A DNA stretch of 37,367 nucleotides from Algoriphagus resistens. Lineage in GTDB: Bacteria > Bacteroidota > Bacteroidia > Cytophagales > Cyclobacteriaceae. The notes under the pieces are model-generated. The model was not told the origin of the DNA and searched no databases. It saw only the letters and a program-made list of their open reading frames with translations. Both the position numbers and the translations under genes were made by a program. The stretch spans positions 1 to 37,367 of the forward strand of contig NZ_LMXN01000024.1 of NCBI RefSeq assembly GCF_001442615.1, in the 5' to 3' direction. How positions within the stretch are numbered: position 1 is the first letter of the stretch; the number at the start of each line of letters is the position of its first letter. This document shows positions 8,730 through 16,950 of this stretch, piece after piece.

Positions 8730-10113
8730 TTAAAAGGCGGGCTTAGGTTCTGAATTTGGGAGAAGATCCCATCCATCCAGGGTCTTTTTTTGACTGGTAA
8801 AGAGATTTTCAATACCTGTTTATTGGCATGGCTTACCTTCCAGGCTCCTAATGCAAAGCAATAGGATTTGAGTGTTTTTAAAGTTGCCCTGTTGTGGTGG
8901 TTAAGCGCAAAATGCCTGAATAGACTCATTAGATTGTAGGCTACCATAATGAACCTGAACGAAGCCTCAGTTCCCCAAAAATCCTGTAGACAAAAGCTCT
9001 CAAGGCCAAAATCATCCTTGAGTTCCTTGATTCTGTTTTCACAATCCGCCCGGGTATTGTAAATGTTCCATATCTGGTCCAGTGGAAGGTCTAGATTGGT
9101 TACATAGCAGCTGAAGCGATAGCCCGGCAGATCTTCGAAAAGCATTTTACCTCCCGATTTTGGCCGGATTTCTACCTGTTTCTTAACAATGATATATCTT
9201 CTGGTTTTCCCTTTCTCATAGGAAAACCTCATTTCATTGAGTTCGATGCCCCTGACCAGCTCCACCCAGTCTCCAAGTCCCCATATCTCACTCTTCACAT
9301 TGGGATACATTTTGACAGCCATGATATAATTATGCTGCTCCTGTTCTAGGTAGCTGAGTAATTCCTCGTTGTAAAAACCGCTGTCAGCTCTTACAAGACC
9401 TATCTTTTTACCTTTGAGTGCCTGATCAAAAGTCTCTTGCATAAAGAGCTTGCAGCTGCTGCTGCTGTCGGCTGTATTGCCGGGCCTCAACCAGGCGTTG
9501 GCTACCATTCTGGTCTGGCCGACAAAGGCCATCAGGGGATGGTGGGAATTCCTGCCCCGTTTATTGGGATTGTATCCTTTGGCGCTTCCTTCCTGCTCTC
9601 CGTAGCGGGTGATCACGGTGCTGTCAAAATCAACCGTGAGGTTGTCAACGCCTAGCTGGTCAAAAAACCAGTTTTGTAGAACAGGGAAAACTTCCGTATT
9701 CCTTTGCTGGGAAAATTTACAGAAAAACCGACTGTAGGTGCTCTGGGAAGGCATCTGTTCCAAACCGAATATGGACTGGAGAACGTTGTCATACCTCAAC
9801 CAGTCACAGTGGACATAACGGCTGGCCCCTGTCCAGATGCTCAGCCAAAATGAAGTGACAATATCAGCGGGATCATACCCCCGGTTGGAACCGGGCTGGG
9901 GTAAATCAAGGGTACTCAGATACTCCTTTATTCCTGTCTGATCAAGAAATCTTTTCATCAGGCTCATCCCGCCAAAGGGGGGCACTGGCTTGTCTGAATA
10001 TTCAATAGGAAGATTAACCATTTTGGTGAATGTTGATCCTATTAAAAATCGCCCATTTTAGCATCCTTTCAAACTATTATCGATACTTTCCTAATCCTAA
10101 TGCATAATCACGG
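8708..10113 (-). mobile_element. IS1380-family insertion sequence, complete
   Basis: A 1406-bp element bounded by inverted repeats matching at 15 of 17 positions: CCCGGATTATGCATTAG at 8708-8724 and, read inward on the minus strand from 10113, CCGTGATTATGCATTAG. It is flanked by TTAAA on both sides and carries one intact transposase gene. Perfect duplication, good termini and an intact gene point to a recent insertion that may still be active. It interrupts the small gene starting at 8388. Confidence 0.88.
8714..10021 (-). CDS. IS1380 family transposase
   Basis: A 435-residue DDE transposase of the IS1380 family, close to the usual length for the family. Recognisable parts are the N-terminal dimerisation and targeting region (GGMSLMKRFLDQTGIKEYL), the first catalytic aspartate in LTVDFDSTVITRYG, the segment GYNPNKRGRNSHHPLMAFVG, the second acidic site near GLVRADSGFYNEE, and the C-terminal NTRADCENRIKELKDDFG with the catalytic glutamate. 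No frameshift or stop was seen. Its stop codon lies only a few bases from the element end, inside the inverted repeat. The gene reads against the gene it interrupts. Confidence 0.93.
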   Translation of the reverse strand: MVNLPIEYSDKPVPPFGGMSLMKRFLDQTGIKEYLSTLDLPQPGSNRGYDPADIVTSFWLSIWTGASRYVHCDWLRYDNVLQSIFGLEQMPSQSTYSRFFCKFSQQRNTEVFPVLQNWFFDQLGVDNLTVDFDSTVITRYGEQEGSAKGYNPNKRGRNSHHPLMAFVGQTRMVANAWLRPGNTADSSSSCKLFMQETFDQALKGKKIGLVRADSGFYNEELLSYLEQEQHNYIMAVKMYPNVKSEIWGLGDWVELVRGIELNEMRFSYEKGKTRRYIIVKKQVEIRPKSGGKMLFEDLPGYRFSCYVTNLDLPLDQIWNIYNTRADCENRIKELKDDFGLESFCLQDFWGTEASFRFIMVAYNLMSLFRHFALNHHNRATLKTLKSYCFALGAWKVSHANKQVLKISLPVKKRPWMDGIFSQIQNLSPPFNYSNA

Positions 10114-10118
10114 TTAAA
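10114..10118. repeat. target-site duplication TTAAA (right)
   Basis: Second copy of the 5-bp duplication that flanks the IS1380 element; the first copy is at 8703-8707. Confidence 0.8.
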
Positions 10119-10197
10119 CAGACATGAATATATTCATAAAACAGGTGGTGATAGATGGGGTTATTACAAACAGATTTCTGATTACTATTTTAAATGA
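10119..10197 (+). pseudogene. separated 3' end of the IS-interrupted small gene
   Basis: If the IS and one TTAAA are removed, the frame from 8388 passes straight into NRHEYIHKTGGDRWGYYKQ and then ISDYYFK, ending at TGA 10195-10197. It stays open for about 26 codons after the junction, which supports this being the true C-terminus of the interrupted gene (about 132 residues in total). Confidence 0.65.
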
Positions 10198-10257
10198 ATT
10201 ACTTGAGGGTGGCTGATAAGCTATATTTTCATGTACAGCGATAAGTTTACTAATTAA

Positions 10258-12246
10258 CTAAGTTTTTGAGGACTGAATTACCAATCCCGCCAAAGAGGGA
10301 GTATCCAGCATCCGCTCCAACTCCAATTCCATAAGCTGGTTAATTTCAGCTTTAATCCGATGGTAATTCTCCAACACCTCCCCATCATTTAAATCTCTGA
10401 CCTTAGGGATCTTCTCAAAGACGGACTCTTCTAAGGCTATTTTCTTATGATCATTGATAATTTCGCAGTGAAAAGCCTTCAATATAATTTTCTCCTGTGG
10501 GTCATCTGCAACCACTCCCACAAACTCACCGGATGATAGTTGAGAAATCGTTGCCGGTGGAACTGCCATTTCCAATTGCTTGGAATGGCTGAATGAGGTA
10601 TCCCCTGAATTGATCGACATACTTTGCCTTTTCTGCATGATCTTGCCGATCCTATCAGAGAGTTGCTTGGCCGTATCGCCCAATACCTGTCCGGAAATAA
10701 TGTTTCCCACTGTATTCATGATTACCTCCGCATGCTCCCTGCCATAATCTTTCTTCAGTTGACTATAGTCCTGCACTCCCAAGGTGGTCGATACTTTATT
10801 GGATCTGGCTGTGGCAATCAGACTATCTATCCCGTTGAAATAAATAGTCGGAAACTCATCGAAAATCAGGCTGGATTTGAGTTGCTTCTTGCGGTTTACA
10901 AGCTTGGTAATCCGGGAAATATACAAGGAAAGAACTGCCCCATACACTTGCTGTTTCTGCGGATTATTACCCATACAAATGACTTTGGGCTCCTTGGGAT
11001 TATTTAGATCAAGGGTAAACTCGGATTGCGAAAGCACATAGTACAACTGTGGAGATGCCAGTCTGGCCATGGCAATTTTGGCACTGGCGATCTGTCCCTC
11101 CAGCTGTTCTGCTGCTCCATGGAGATAGGCTGAAACAAAAGGATTGATAAGCACCTCAATTTCTGACTCCACCCGCAACACCGAAAAAAGCCTGTCATAA
11201 TCCATCTGCATCATTTCAATGACATGGGGCAGCGTACAGAATTGTCCATTTCGGTATTTCTTTAAAAACCAGATCACCGCGGTCACAAAATTGATTGGAG
11301 ATTCTACAAAAAAATCTCCCTGCCTACGGATCCAATCCCTATTGAGCCCAAGCATAATTGTCCGGCTGGATTCTGAGGCATCTGTAATATCATACATAGT
11401 CGAAGGCTCTAAAGGATTGCAGCGGTGACTATGGGTCATATCATCAAAGTTAATTGTGAAAAATCCTACCTTCGATGGATAGTTTCCACTGTTCTTTCTC
11501 AAAGAATTGTAAGCTATTTTGGAAAGGTCATCGTATTTGAAATCATAGACGAACATGGTAAAGCCCTTGCTGATATGTTGGGTGATGATATGGCGGATCA
11601 CAAAATAGCTTTTCCCTGATCCCGGGGTCCCGGCCACCAGGATTGCTCGAAATGGATTGACGATATTCAGCCATCCTGACTTCACCTTTTTTCCAAGCTT
11701 AAATCGAGTAGGAAGATTGACCGAATATTTATTTTCCAATAAGCGCTCCTCCTGGGGAAATGTCTCATTCAGGCTGTTGAATATGATATTGTCCCAACCT
11801 CCCCAGAGGTATCGGGATAGCCTTGCCCCCGCTACCAAAACCAACAACCAACCTATAAAAATTGACCCGAGGTATCCCAAAACAAGCAGATTCCTTGTAA
11901 AAAGATGAACCGTAATCCATTCGGCAAGAAAGAACAGCAACAGACCGAATACACCTATGAAAGCAACCCATCCCAACTTTAAACCAACTGATTTCCTCCC
12001 TTTTGCCCCCAGTAAGGAAATCAACAATAAAGAAAATGAAAGAGCCAGCGTATGTACTTTATTTCCAAAAATGCCAATCTTTAGCAACAACCCTAGAAAT
12101 TGATCTCCCCATTCATGCGTCCAGCCAAGCTGTTCAAAAAATCCATATCCAAACAAATACCCATGGATTAACAAAACCATCAGTGATCCCAGCCTGGTAA
12201 AGTCCAGTATTTTGCGCAAGCCCTCTACATTTTCTCCCGTTCTCAT
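10258..12246 (-). CDS. mobC: MobC-type conjugative coupling protein (TraD/TraG-like ATPase)
   Basis: A coupling protein of about 662 residues that would link the relaxosome to a type IV secretion channel and drive DNA transfer. The N-terminal 150 residues hold four hydrophobic segments. An ATPase domain follows, with Walker A GTPGSGKS (residues 208-215 counted from the upstream TTG) and Walker B SLIFDEF (461-467). The C-terminal part has the DTAKQLSDRIGK segment found in Bacteroidota mobilization coupling proteins. The frame opens at a TTG (12252) that overlaps the mobB stop; the ATG at 12246 is equally plausible and is used here. It is the last gene of mobA-mobB-mobC. No tra genes are present, so transfer would depend on a helper element. 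Confidence 0.88.
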   Translation of the reverse strand: MRTGENVEGLRKILDFTRLGSLMVLLIHGYLFGYGFFEQLGWTHEWGDQFLGLLLKIGIFGNKVHTLALSFSLLLISLLGAKGRKSVGLKLGWVAFIGVFGLLLFFLAEWITVHLFTRNLLVLGYLGSIFIGWLLVLVAGARLSRYLWGGWDNIIFNSLNETFPQEERLLENKYSVNLPTRFKLGKKVKSGWLNIVNPFRAILVAGTPGSGKSYFVIRHIITQHISKGFTMFVYDFKYDDLSKIAYNSLRKNSGNYPSKVGFFTINFDDMTHSHRCNPLEPSTMYDITDASESSRTIMLGLNRDWIRRQGDFFVESPINFVTAVIWFLKKYRNGQFCTLPHVIEMMQMDYDRLFSVLRVESEIEVLINPFVSAYLHGAAEQLEGQIASAKIAMARLASPQLYYVLSQSEFTLDLNNPKEPKVICMGNNPQKQQVYGAVLSLYISRITKLVNRKKQLKSSLIFDEFPTIYFNGIDSLIATARSNKVSTTLGVQDYSQLKKDYGREHAEVIMNTVGNIISGQVLGDTAKQLSDRIGKIMQKRQSMSINSGDTSFSHSKQLEMAVPPATISQLSSGEFVGVVADDPQEKIILKAFHCEIINDHKKIALEESVFEKIPKVRDLNDGEVLENYHRIKAEINQLMELELERMLDTPSLAGLVIQSSKT

Positions 12247-12248
12247 AG

Positions 12249-13532
12249 TCAATGTTTTTCTGTTCCGGCGATGTTCTTCCTCTTTTTTCCCGTTTTCTTA
12301 GGATAGACAGGACCTTGGTATGGACTGTCTGAAATATCCCCAATAAATCCTGTCACAGGGCTCACTTGCTCTGTTTTTGAAGATTTGAAATCCTGAACAG
12401 ACGAAATATTCTTGAGATAAACTGGAGAATCCCTCCACTCCGCTATTGGGGAAAGAGAAATATTTTGAGATTTTTCGCTCAGCCCAAAGTGCTCTGTTAG
12501 CCCGCTTGCTTCCAACTGCTTATTCAATTCGGAGCCTTTGTATATACAGCCTGACTGGTGGTCAATGTATGTCACACCATATAATCTCCCGGATTCGTTG
12601 CTATCCAATCGGCAGGCAACCCCTTCTGTTTTCAGTTCTTTTATGTACTTATCAATTGCCGAAACTCCTTGGCCCTGTTGTGACTTCATTACTTTTAAGA
12701 CTCTGCCCAAAACTTCTTCTTTGTGATTCTTCTTTTGTTGTATCGCCTTGGCAAACCTTTTTTCCAACCTGCCTAGTGTTGGACTTGCATAAAATGAACT
12801 GGCCTTAAGCGGCATACCAATGCGTTTGCCCTTTTTATCCAAAAAATGGAATACAAGCCCCCGATTCTTATAGCACAGGGAATCCTTTTCTCCCCTAAAT
12901 GCCGATACATTAAAAAGTTCGAGCACAGCATTGAATTCTGCAAGGGAATTAAAATGGTAATTCGCCAACACATGATTGATCACAGCATTCAATCCTGCTT
13001 TGGTGGGTTGCTCTCCGTAGCTGACTTTTTGCATGGACTTCAGATCCGGTCCTATAAATTTCTGCTGATCTGCCTTCACTAATCCATACTCCACCTCCAG
13101 TTCTTTCTGGGCAGGTTCAGACTTGATACCCCACAGATTATGGGTTGCAATTCTTTTTCCGGTGGTTGAAATAATTGTTGTTACTACATGCAGGTGTGGA
13201 TGTCCAGAATCAAAATGCCTGTACACTAGATATGGCTGTGCTCCAAAACCGATTTTATTTAGATACTTTTCGGCTATTTTCTCCATTTTCTGATCATCTA
13301 GCAAATCTTTTGGGGAGAAACTCAAGGACAGATGCATCGCGTTCGTATGGGCCCGGGTATTGAGATCAGTGAAGGTTTTAAAGTGCTTGGCCAACTGATA
13401 GGTACTCAATTTTTTGGCCCCCGGAAGCATCCCTGAAATTCTCAATAATTTTGCATCACCGGTTGCTCTTTTCAACTCATTATACCTGAGTATTTTCATG
13501 ACACTCTTGCCGAGATTTATTCGGACAACCAT
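12249..13532 (-). CDS. mobB: MobB-type relaxase/mobilization nuclease
   Basis: A 427-residue relaxase that would nick the origin of transfer and stay bound to the 5' end. The N-terminus MVVRINLGKSVMKILRYNE is the standard opening of Bacteroidota relaxases, with Tyr17 a candidate nucleophile. The metal-binding motif HxHxH is His111, His113 and His115 in DSGHPHLHVV. The C-terminal 200 residues are less conserved and probably bind partner proteins. The start at 13532 is chosen because that conserved opening would be lost at the next ATG (13499); it overlaps the mobA stop by 16 bp, a sign of translational coupling. It ends 2 bp before the mobC ATG. Confidence 0.92.
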   Translation of the reverse strand: MVVRINLGKSVMKILRYNELKRATGDAKLLRISGMLPGAKKLSTYQLAKHFKTFTDLNTRAHTNAMHLSLSFSPKDLLDDQKMEKIAEKYLNKIGFGAQPYLVYRHFDSGHPHLHVVTTIISTTGKRIATHNLWGIKSEPAQKELEVEYGLVKADQQKFIGPDLKSMQKVSYGEQPTKAGLNAVINHVLANYHFNSLAEFNAVLELFNVSAFRGEKDSLCYKNRGLVFHFLDKKGKRIGMPLKASSFYASPTLGRLEKRFAKAIQQKKNHKEEVLGRVLKVMKSQQGQGVSAIDKYIKELKTEGVACRLDSNESGRLYGVTYIDHQSGCIYKGSELNKQLEASGLTEHFGLSEKSQNISLSPIAEWRDSPVYLKNISSVQDFKSSKTEQVSPVTGFIGDISDSPYQGPVYPKKTGKKRKNIAGTEKH

Positions 13533-13909
13533 CGCTGTTGGAGTTCGGATAGAATCGGTTTTAGAGACTCAATTTCCCGTTGGATAAGTTGCTGATTATC
13601 GATCAGTTTCTTACCCAATAAAAACTTCTGCATGGGTTGGTTGGCCTGATGAAATTCTTTGACGAACCGATTCACATTAACATCAATCCGATGAATCTCG
13701 CCATAAATCTGTGATAGCTGGTGCATCATCTGATCCAATACAAAATTATGATAATGGAGTTTTATAGGTCTGTTTTCCAGAATGTTCCTTATAATCCCAC
13801 TCATGGTTTGGCCGGGAGCCTGCTCAGTTAAACTCTTAAAATGCACGTATTTCTCTTTCGAAACACGGCATTCTACCCGTACCCTTTTTACAGCTTTTAT
13901 TTTTGCCAT
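13517..13909 (-). CDS. mobA: MobA-type relaxosome accessory protein
   Basis: A 130-residue basic protein that would bind the origin of transfer and recruit the relaxase. The N-terminal part (MAKIKAVKRVRVECRVSKEKY and the following TMSGIIRNIL) resembles a ribbon-helix-helix DNA-binding fold as in MobC_MobL and NikA-like proteins. The C-terminal half is helical (IYGEIHRIDVNVNRF, then a long amphipathic helix). The frame stays open to 13999, but the ATG at 13909 gives the basic start typical of the family and is preferred. It is the first gene of the mob operon. The upstream region up to 14068 is the likely place for the origin of transfer. Confidence 0.8.
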   Translation of the reverse strand: MAKIKAVKRVRVECRVSKEKYVHFKSLTEQAPGQTMSGIIRNILENRPIKLHYHNFVLDQMMHQLSQIYGEIHRIDVNVNRFVKEFHQANQPMQKFLLGKKLIDNQQLIQREIESLKPILSELQQRWLSE

Positions 13910-13999
13910 AGCTAATCCTTTAGATGATTGAAAATTGTCGACTCCGAAGCAGATCATGAGGGATTGAGTAACAATCCTACACCTTGCTGCCTGCACCAC

Positions 14000-14068
14000 C
14001 TTCCAGTCCTTTTCTTAACAGTGCTTAAACCTTGTGGTTTGTAATCTTCTTAACTCGTACTTATAAAC
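14000..14068. other. possible origin-of-transfer region
   Basis: The 69 bp upstream of the mobA frame, before the next small gene, contain an inverted repeat AAACC-TTGT-GGTTT at 14027-14040, followed by an AT-rich stretch. An inverted repeat next to a relaxase operon is the usual layout of an oriT. The nick site is not recognised; this is inference from position. Confidence 0.3.
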
Positions 14069-14284
14069 CTAGTGTTCAAGATTCCACAACCATTCGAAAG
14101 CTGCTGTTTTCCAGTCCTGTAAAGGCATCCCCTTTTCATTCCTCCAGTCCATTGCCTGGTAATAGAAATAAAATACCTCCCCTTCTTCGGAAGGGAAATT
14201 CTGAGAGACAAAGAAATTATTGACTTCTTCTATTTGAGGGTCACATGCCCCCATCATCCTGTGTTCTGATTGTTGCTTAATCAT
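14069..14284 (-). CDS. small mobile-element protein with DWK-type C-terminal motif
   Basis: A 71-residue protein from the ATG at 14284; the frame also opens at a TTG (14317). Its C-terminal 50 residues (EEVNNFFVSQNFPSEEGEVF, then YFYYQAMDW and LQDWKTAAFEWLW) match a pattern I know from the ends of replication or regulatory proteins on Bacteroidota mobile elements, where a helical segment ends in DWKxAAxxW. It may therefore be a stand-alone copy of that domain or the surviving tail of a longer replication protein. It lies upstream of the mob operon on the same strand. Function unknown. Confidence 0.5.
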   Translation of the reverse strand: MIKQQSEHRMMGACDPQIEEVNNFFVSQNFPSEEGEVFYFYYQAMDWRNEKGMPLQDWKTAAFEWLWNLEH

Positions 14285-14466
14285 AGTCTTGCATGTTTGA
14301 TTGAAACCAAACTTCAAAACTTCATCTTTCGTGTATTCAGTAGGTGAACATGAGATGGGTAACTATTTTTATTCAAAAATTTGGGACAGGCGAAGGTTTT
14401 AATCGTTGAGAATAGTCATAAATTCAGCTTTGACTTTATGCAAAACACTGATAAGAAATTAGATCC

Positions 14467-15063
14467 ACCCTTCTTTTTACAGGAGGTAAAGACAGTATAC
14501 TTTTGGCACATCTTGCGAAAAAAGCCTTTTATCCAGCTAAAATTCCTTTCCCTCTAGTTCATATAGATACTGGACACAATTTCCCTGAAACATTAAAGTT
14601 TCGGGATGCGCTTGTCAAAGAACTAGGAGTTCAATTGGTGGTAGGCTCAGTGCAAGAGAGTATTGATACAGGTAGAGTAAGAGAAGAAACTGGTTTAAAT
14701 GCCAGTAGAAATGCTCTTCAAACGGTGACCTAATTGGATACCCTAGAGAACTTGAAAATTGATGCCGCTATGGGCGGTGCCAGAAGGGATGAAGAAAAAG
14801 CCCGTGCCAAGGAACGGTTCTTTTCCCACCGGGATGAATTCGGTCAGTGGGATCAAAAAAAACAAGATCCGGAGGTTTGGAACCTATTTAATGGCAGAAA
14901 ACATCATGGAGAGCATTTTAGGGTTTTCCCTATTTCTAACTGGACAGAAATGGATGTTTGGCAGTATATTAAGGAGGAAAATTTTGCATTGCCTTCACTT
15001 TACTTTTCGCACGAACGGGAATGTGTGGTAAGGGATGAAGTTATTTTGGCAAAATCTGAATTC
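14467..15063 (+). pseudogene. cysD: cysD relic (sulfate adenylyltransferase small subunit), truncated at both ends
   Basis: The translation from 14467 reads TLLFTGGKDSILLAHLAKKA, containing the PP-loop that binds ATP in CysD (SGGKDS in intact proteins), then PLVHIDTGHNFPET, the strongly conserved AAMGGARRDEEKARAKERFF and YFSHERECVVRDEVILAKSE. CysD with CysN makes adenosine 5'-phosphosulfate. The gene is dead: the first 25-30 residues are missing, with stop codons just upstream in this frame; an in-frame TAA interrupts it at 14731-14733; and after AKSEF (15063) the sequence jumps into the end of cysN in another frame, losing the last 80 or so residues. The 5' truncation lies where the mobile region ends. 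Confidence 0.9.
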
Positions 15064-15379
15064 TCTAGGACAGGATTTAGAGGTAATGGTGTGTTGGATG
15101 AATCAAAAATCGCTGCAAAATTGATCAAAGCTAATTGTCAAGCATACCACCAAAGAATGCCAAGCTATGATTAAGGTTATCCAATACAAAGAAGATGTGA
15201 ATACCTTGCACAGGATTGAGGATATTGAAGAAATTGGATTGAATGAAATTGCGCGTGTGTCCATCCGTACGGCACAGCCTATCTTCTTTGATTCCTATCG
15301 AAAAAATCGGATGACCGGATCTATTATTTTGACTGATCCAAATACCAACGAAACAGTCGGTGCAGGAATGATTATTTGA
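15062..15379 (+). pseudogene. cysN: cysN relic (sulfate adenylyltransferase large subunit), C-terminal end only
   Basis: From about 15068 the frame reads GQDLEVMVCWMNQKSLQN, then TGA (15122-15124, where glycine is expected), SKLIVKHTTKECQAMIK, DVNTLHRIED and ARVSIRTAQPIFFDSYRKNR, ending GAGMII at 15379. This is the last 105 residues of CysN, the GTPase subunit that normally has 410-630 residues. The GTPase domain is gone. The junction with cysD at 15061-15068 shows that one deletion removed the end of cysD and most of cysN. The remaining piece cannot be functional. Confidence 0.88.
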
Positions 15380-15489
15380 GTATCATGACAAAAGTATCTA
15401 GACATGGGTTTAATAATTAAAAAGACAATGGTTTAATTGGGACCAACTCCCCTTTATAAAGGGACTAGTGGGATTTAACTTACATCATC

Positions 15490-16263
15490 TTGAAAACGAT
15501 CAATATAAAAGAATTAACTGCACTAGCAAAAGTAGCCTCTCTCGAAGCAGGAAAAGCTATCCTTGAAATCTACAACTCCGCTGATTTTGGTGTAGAGTTT
15601 AAAGGAGACAATTCCCCATTAACTAAGGCTGATCAGGAAGCACATAGGTTGATTGTTGACTTTCTGGGAGAAACCAACCTTCCAATTCTTTCAGAAGAGG
15701 GAGGAGATATATATTATGAAGAACGTAAGAACTGGGAATATTTCTGGATGGTTGACCCATTAGATGGAACCAAAGAGTTTATCAAAAAGAATGGAGAGTT
15801 TACTGTCAATATAGCCTTAATCCATGCAGGAAAACCAGTTCTAGGAGTTGTCTATGCTCCAGTATTGGAATGGTTATATTGGGGAAATGAAGAAGAAGGG
15901 GCTTGGAAGCAGGAAGGTAAAAAGTCCGCCATTAAACTAGTAAATACAGGATCAGTTGAAATTAAAACAATTGTTGCAAGTCGGTCGCATTTAAGTAAAG
16001 AGACTCAAGATTTTATAGATCAGTATCCTGAAGTTGAGGTTGTATCTATGGGATCTTCACTGAAATTGATGTTAATAGCAGAAGGGAAAGCTCAAATTTA
16101 TCCAAGATTTGCCCCTACAATGGAATGGGATACGGCAGCTGCACATGGGGTGGTTTTAGCTATGGGAGGAAGTGTTAATCTTTGGCCTGAAAAGTCACAA
16201 CTTCTATACAATAAAGAAAATCTACTAAACCCTTGGTTTATTTGCTTTGTCAATTTCCTTTAG
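15490..16263 (+). CDS. cysQ: 3'(2'),5'-bisphosphate nucleotidase CysQ
   Basis: A 257-residue enzyme of the inositol monophosphatase superfamily that removes the 3' phosphate from PAP, the by-product of PAPS use. Metal-binding residues are present: Glu69-Glu70 in ILSEEGG, the signature VDPLDGTKEF (Asp89, Asp92) and WDTAAAHG (Asp214). The length is normal and the end LLNPWFI is typical, although the last residues CFVNFL look altered. The start is a TTG (TTGAAAACG), perhaps a mutated ATG; no in-frame ATG nearby keeps the N-terminal helix. It follows the ruined cysD-cysN pair, so its original PAPS-linked role here is probably lost, though it may still recycle PAP made elsewhere. Confidence 0.9.
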   Translation: MKTINIKELTALAKVASLEAGKAILEIYNSADFGVEFKGDNSPLTKADQEAHRLIVDFLGETNLPILSEEGGDIYYEERKNWEYFWMVDPLDGTKEFIKKNGEFTVNIALIHAGKPVLGVVYAPVLEWLYWGNEEEGAWKQEGKKSAIKLVNTGSVEIKTIVASRSHLSKETQDFIDQYPEVEVVSMGSSLKLMLIAEGKAQIYPRFAPTMEWDTAAAHGVVLAMGGSVNLWPEKSQLLYNKENLLNPWFICFVNFL

Positions 16264-16410
16264 TGCCTGTATGAGAATGTTTTCCCGTGATTGAGAAAGA
16301 AGGAAGTACAAAATGATGAAGGGTATTTTTGGATATGTTTGTAATGGCTAAGTCAAAAGTCCTAGTCTATTTCAAATTTTGATGTATTGATCATGCTCAA
16401 TACTAGGGCG

Positions 16411-16748
16411 TTTTCGAATATCCACAAACAATGAGGCATCGAAAGGAGGTCGTTTGATATTGGAACTGTAGCCAAGAAAGTATTGCAGATACATGTTCTC
16501 AGTGATCTGGGCTACGGTTTCCCGATCGTCCAGGTTGAGCATATGCTTGATGATCACCGCCCCGATCAATACCCTGGGATTCAGCGCAGGCCGGCCCGTG
16601 GATTTGGGCGGATTACGTTTGATGAACAGATTTACCAGCACGTCCCAGGGAATCTGTGAACTGAGCACGACCCAGCAATTGGAGGGATCCAGACCATTAT
16701 AAAAGGAGTTTCAAATCCAGTGAACGACAGCTGGCTTTGACTGGTATA
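16411..16748 (-). pseudogene. N-terminal fragment of IS5-like transposase (copy 1)
   Basis: The minus strand encodes the stretch from YTSQSQLSFTGFETPF to PPFDASLFVDIRK, which is nearly identical to residues 14-125 of the transposase at 20260-21236. It has a frameshift near 16650-16690, where the frame moves from the FTGFETPF part to SSQIPWDVLV. It lacks everything after DIRK, and no inverted repeats are visible. The matching copy on the other side of wecA is in the opposite orientation. The 200 bp between this relic and wecA hold nothing recognisable. Confidence 0.85.
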
Positions 16749-16950
16749 TAAGAACTTGTAATTCCGGTTGGTTACTTTTCCTAGTCTGTGGATGGATATT
16801 CCGGTAGACAGGCACAAACACAGCGATAGAAAAGAAAGTACCCCTCACATCCTTCTTCCCAACCTTCACGTCCCTAGGATAAAAAACAAGCTGGAATGAA
16901 AAAGGTCTCTCGTTTCTGAGAAACCTTCTGAATAGTGTTACTAGAGCAAT

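Noticed and set aside
14503..15174. cysD read as two adjacent intact genes
   Set aside because: The two frames are in the same phase and separated only by one TAA; together they are one truncated cysD running into cysN sequence.
15167..15379. 70-codon frame as a small independent protein
   Set aside because: Its content is the CysN C-terminus, and the same frame continues upstream into further CysN sequence with a nonsense codon.
16372..16668. 98-codon minus-strand frame as an independent gene
   Set aside because: It is the N-terminal piece of an IS5-like transposase that is better preserved at 20260; the last 16 codons are out-of-family sequence.
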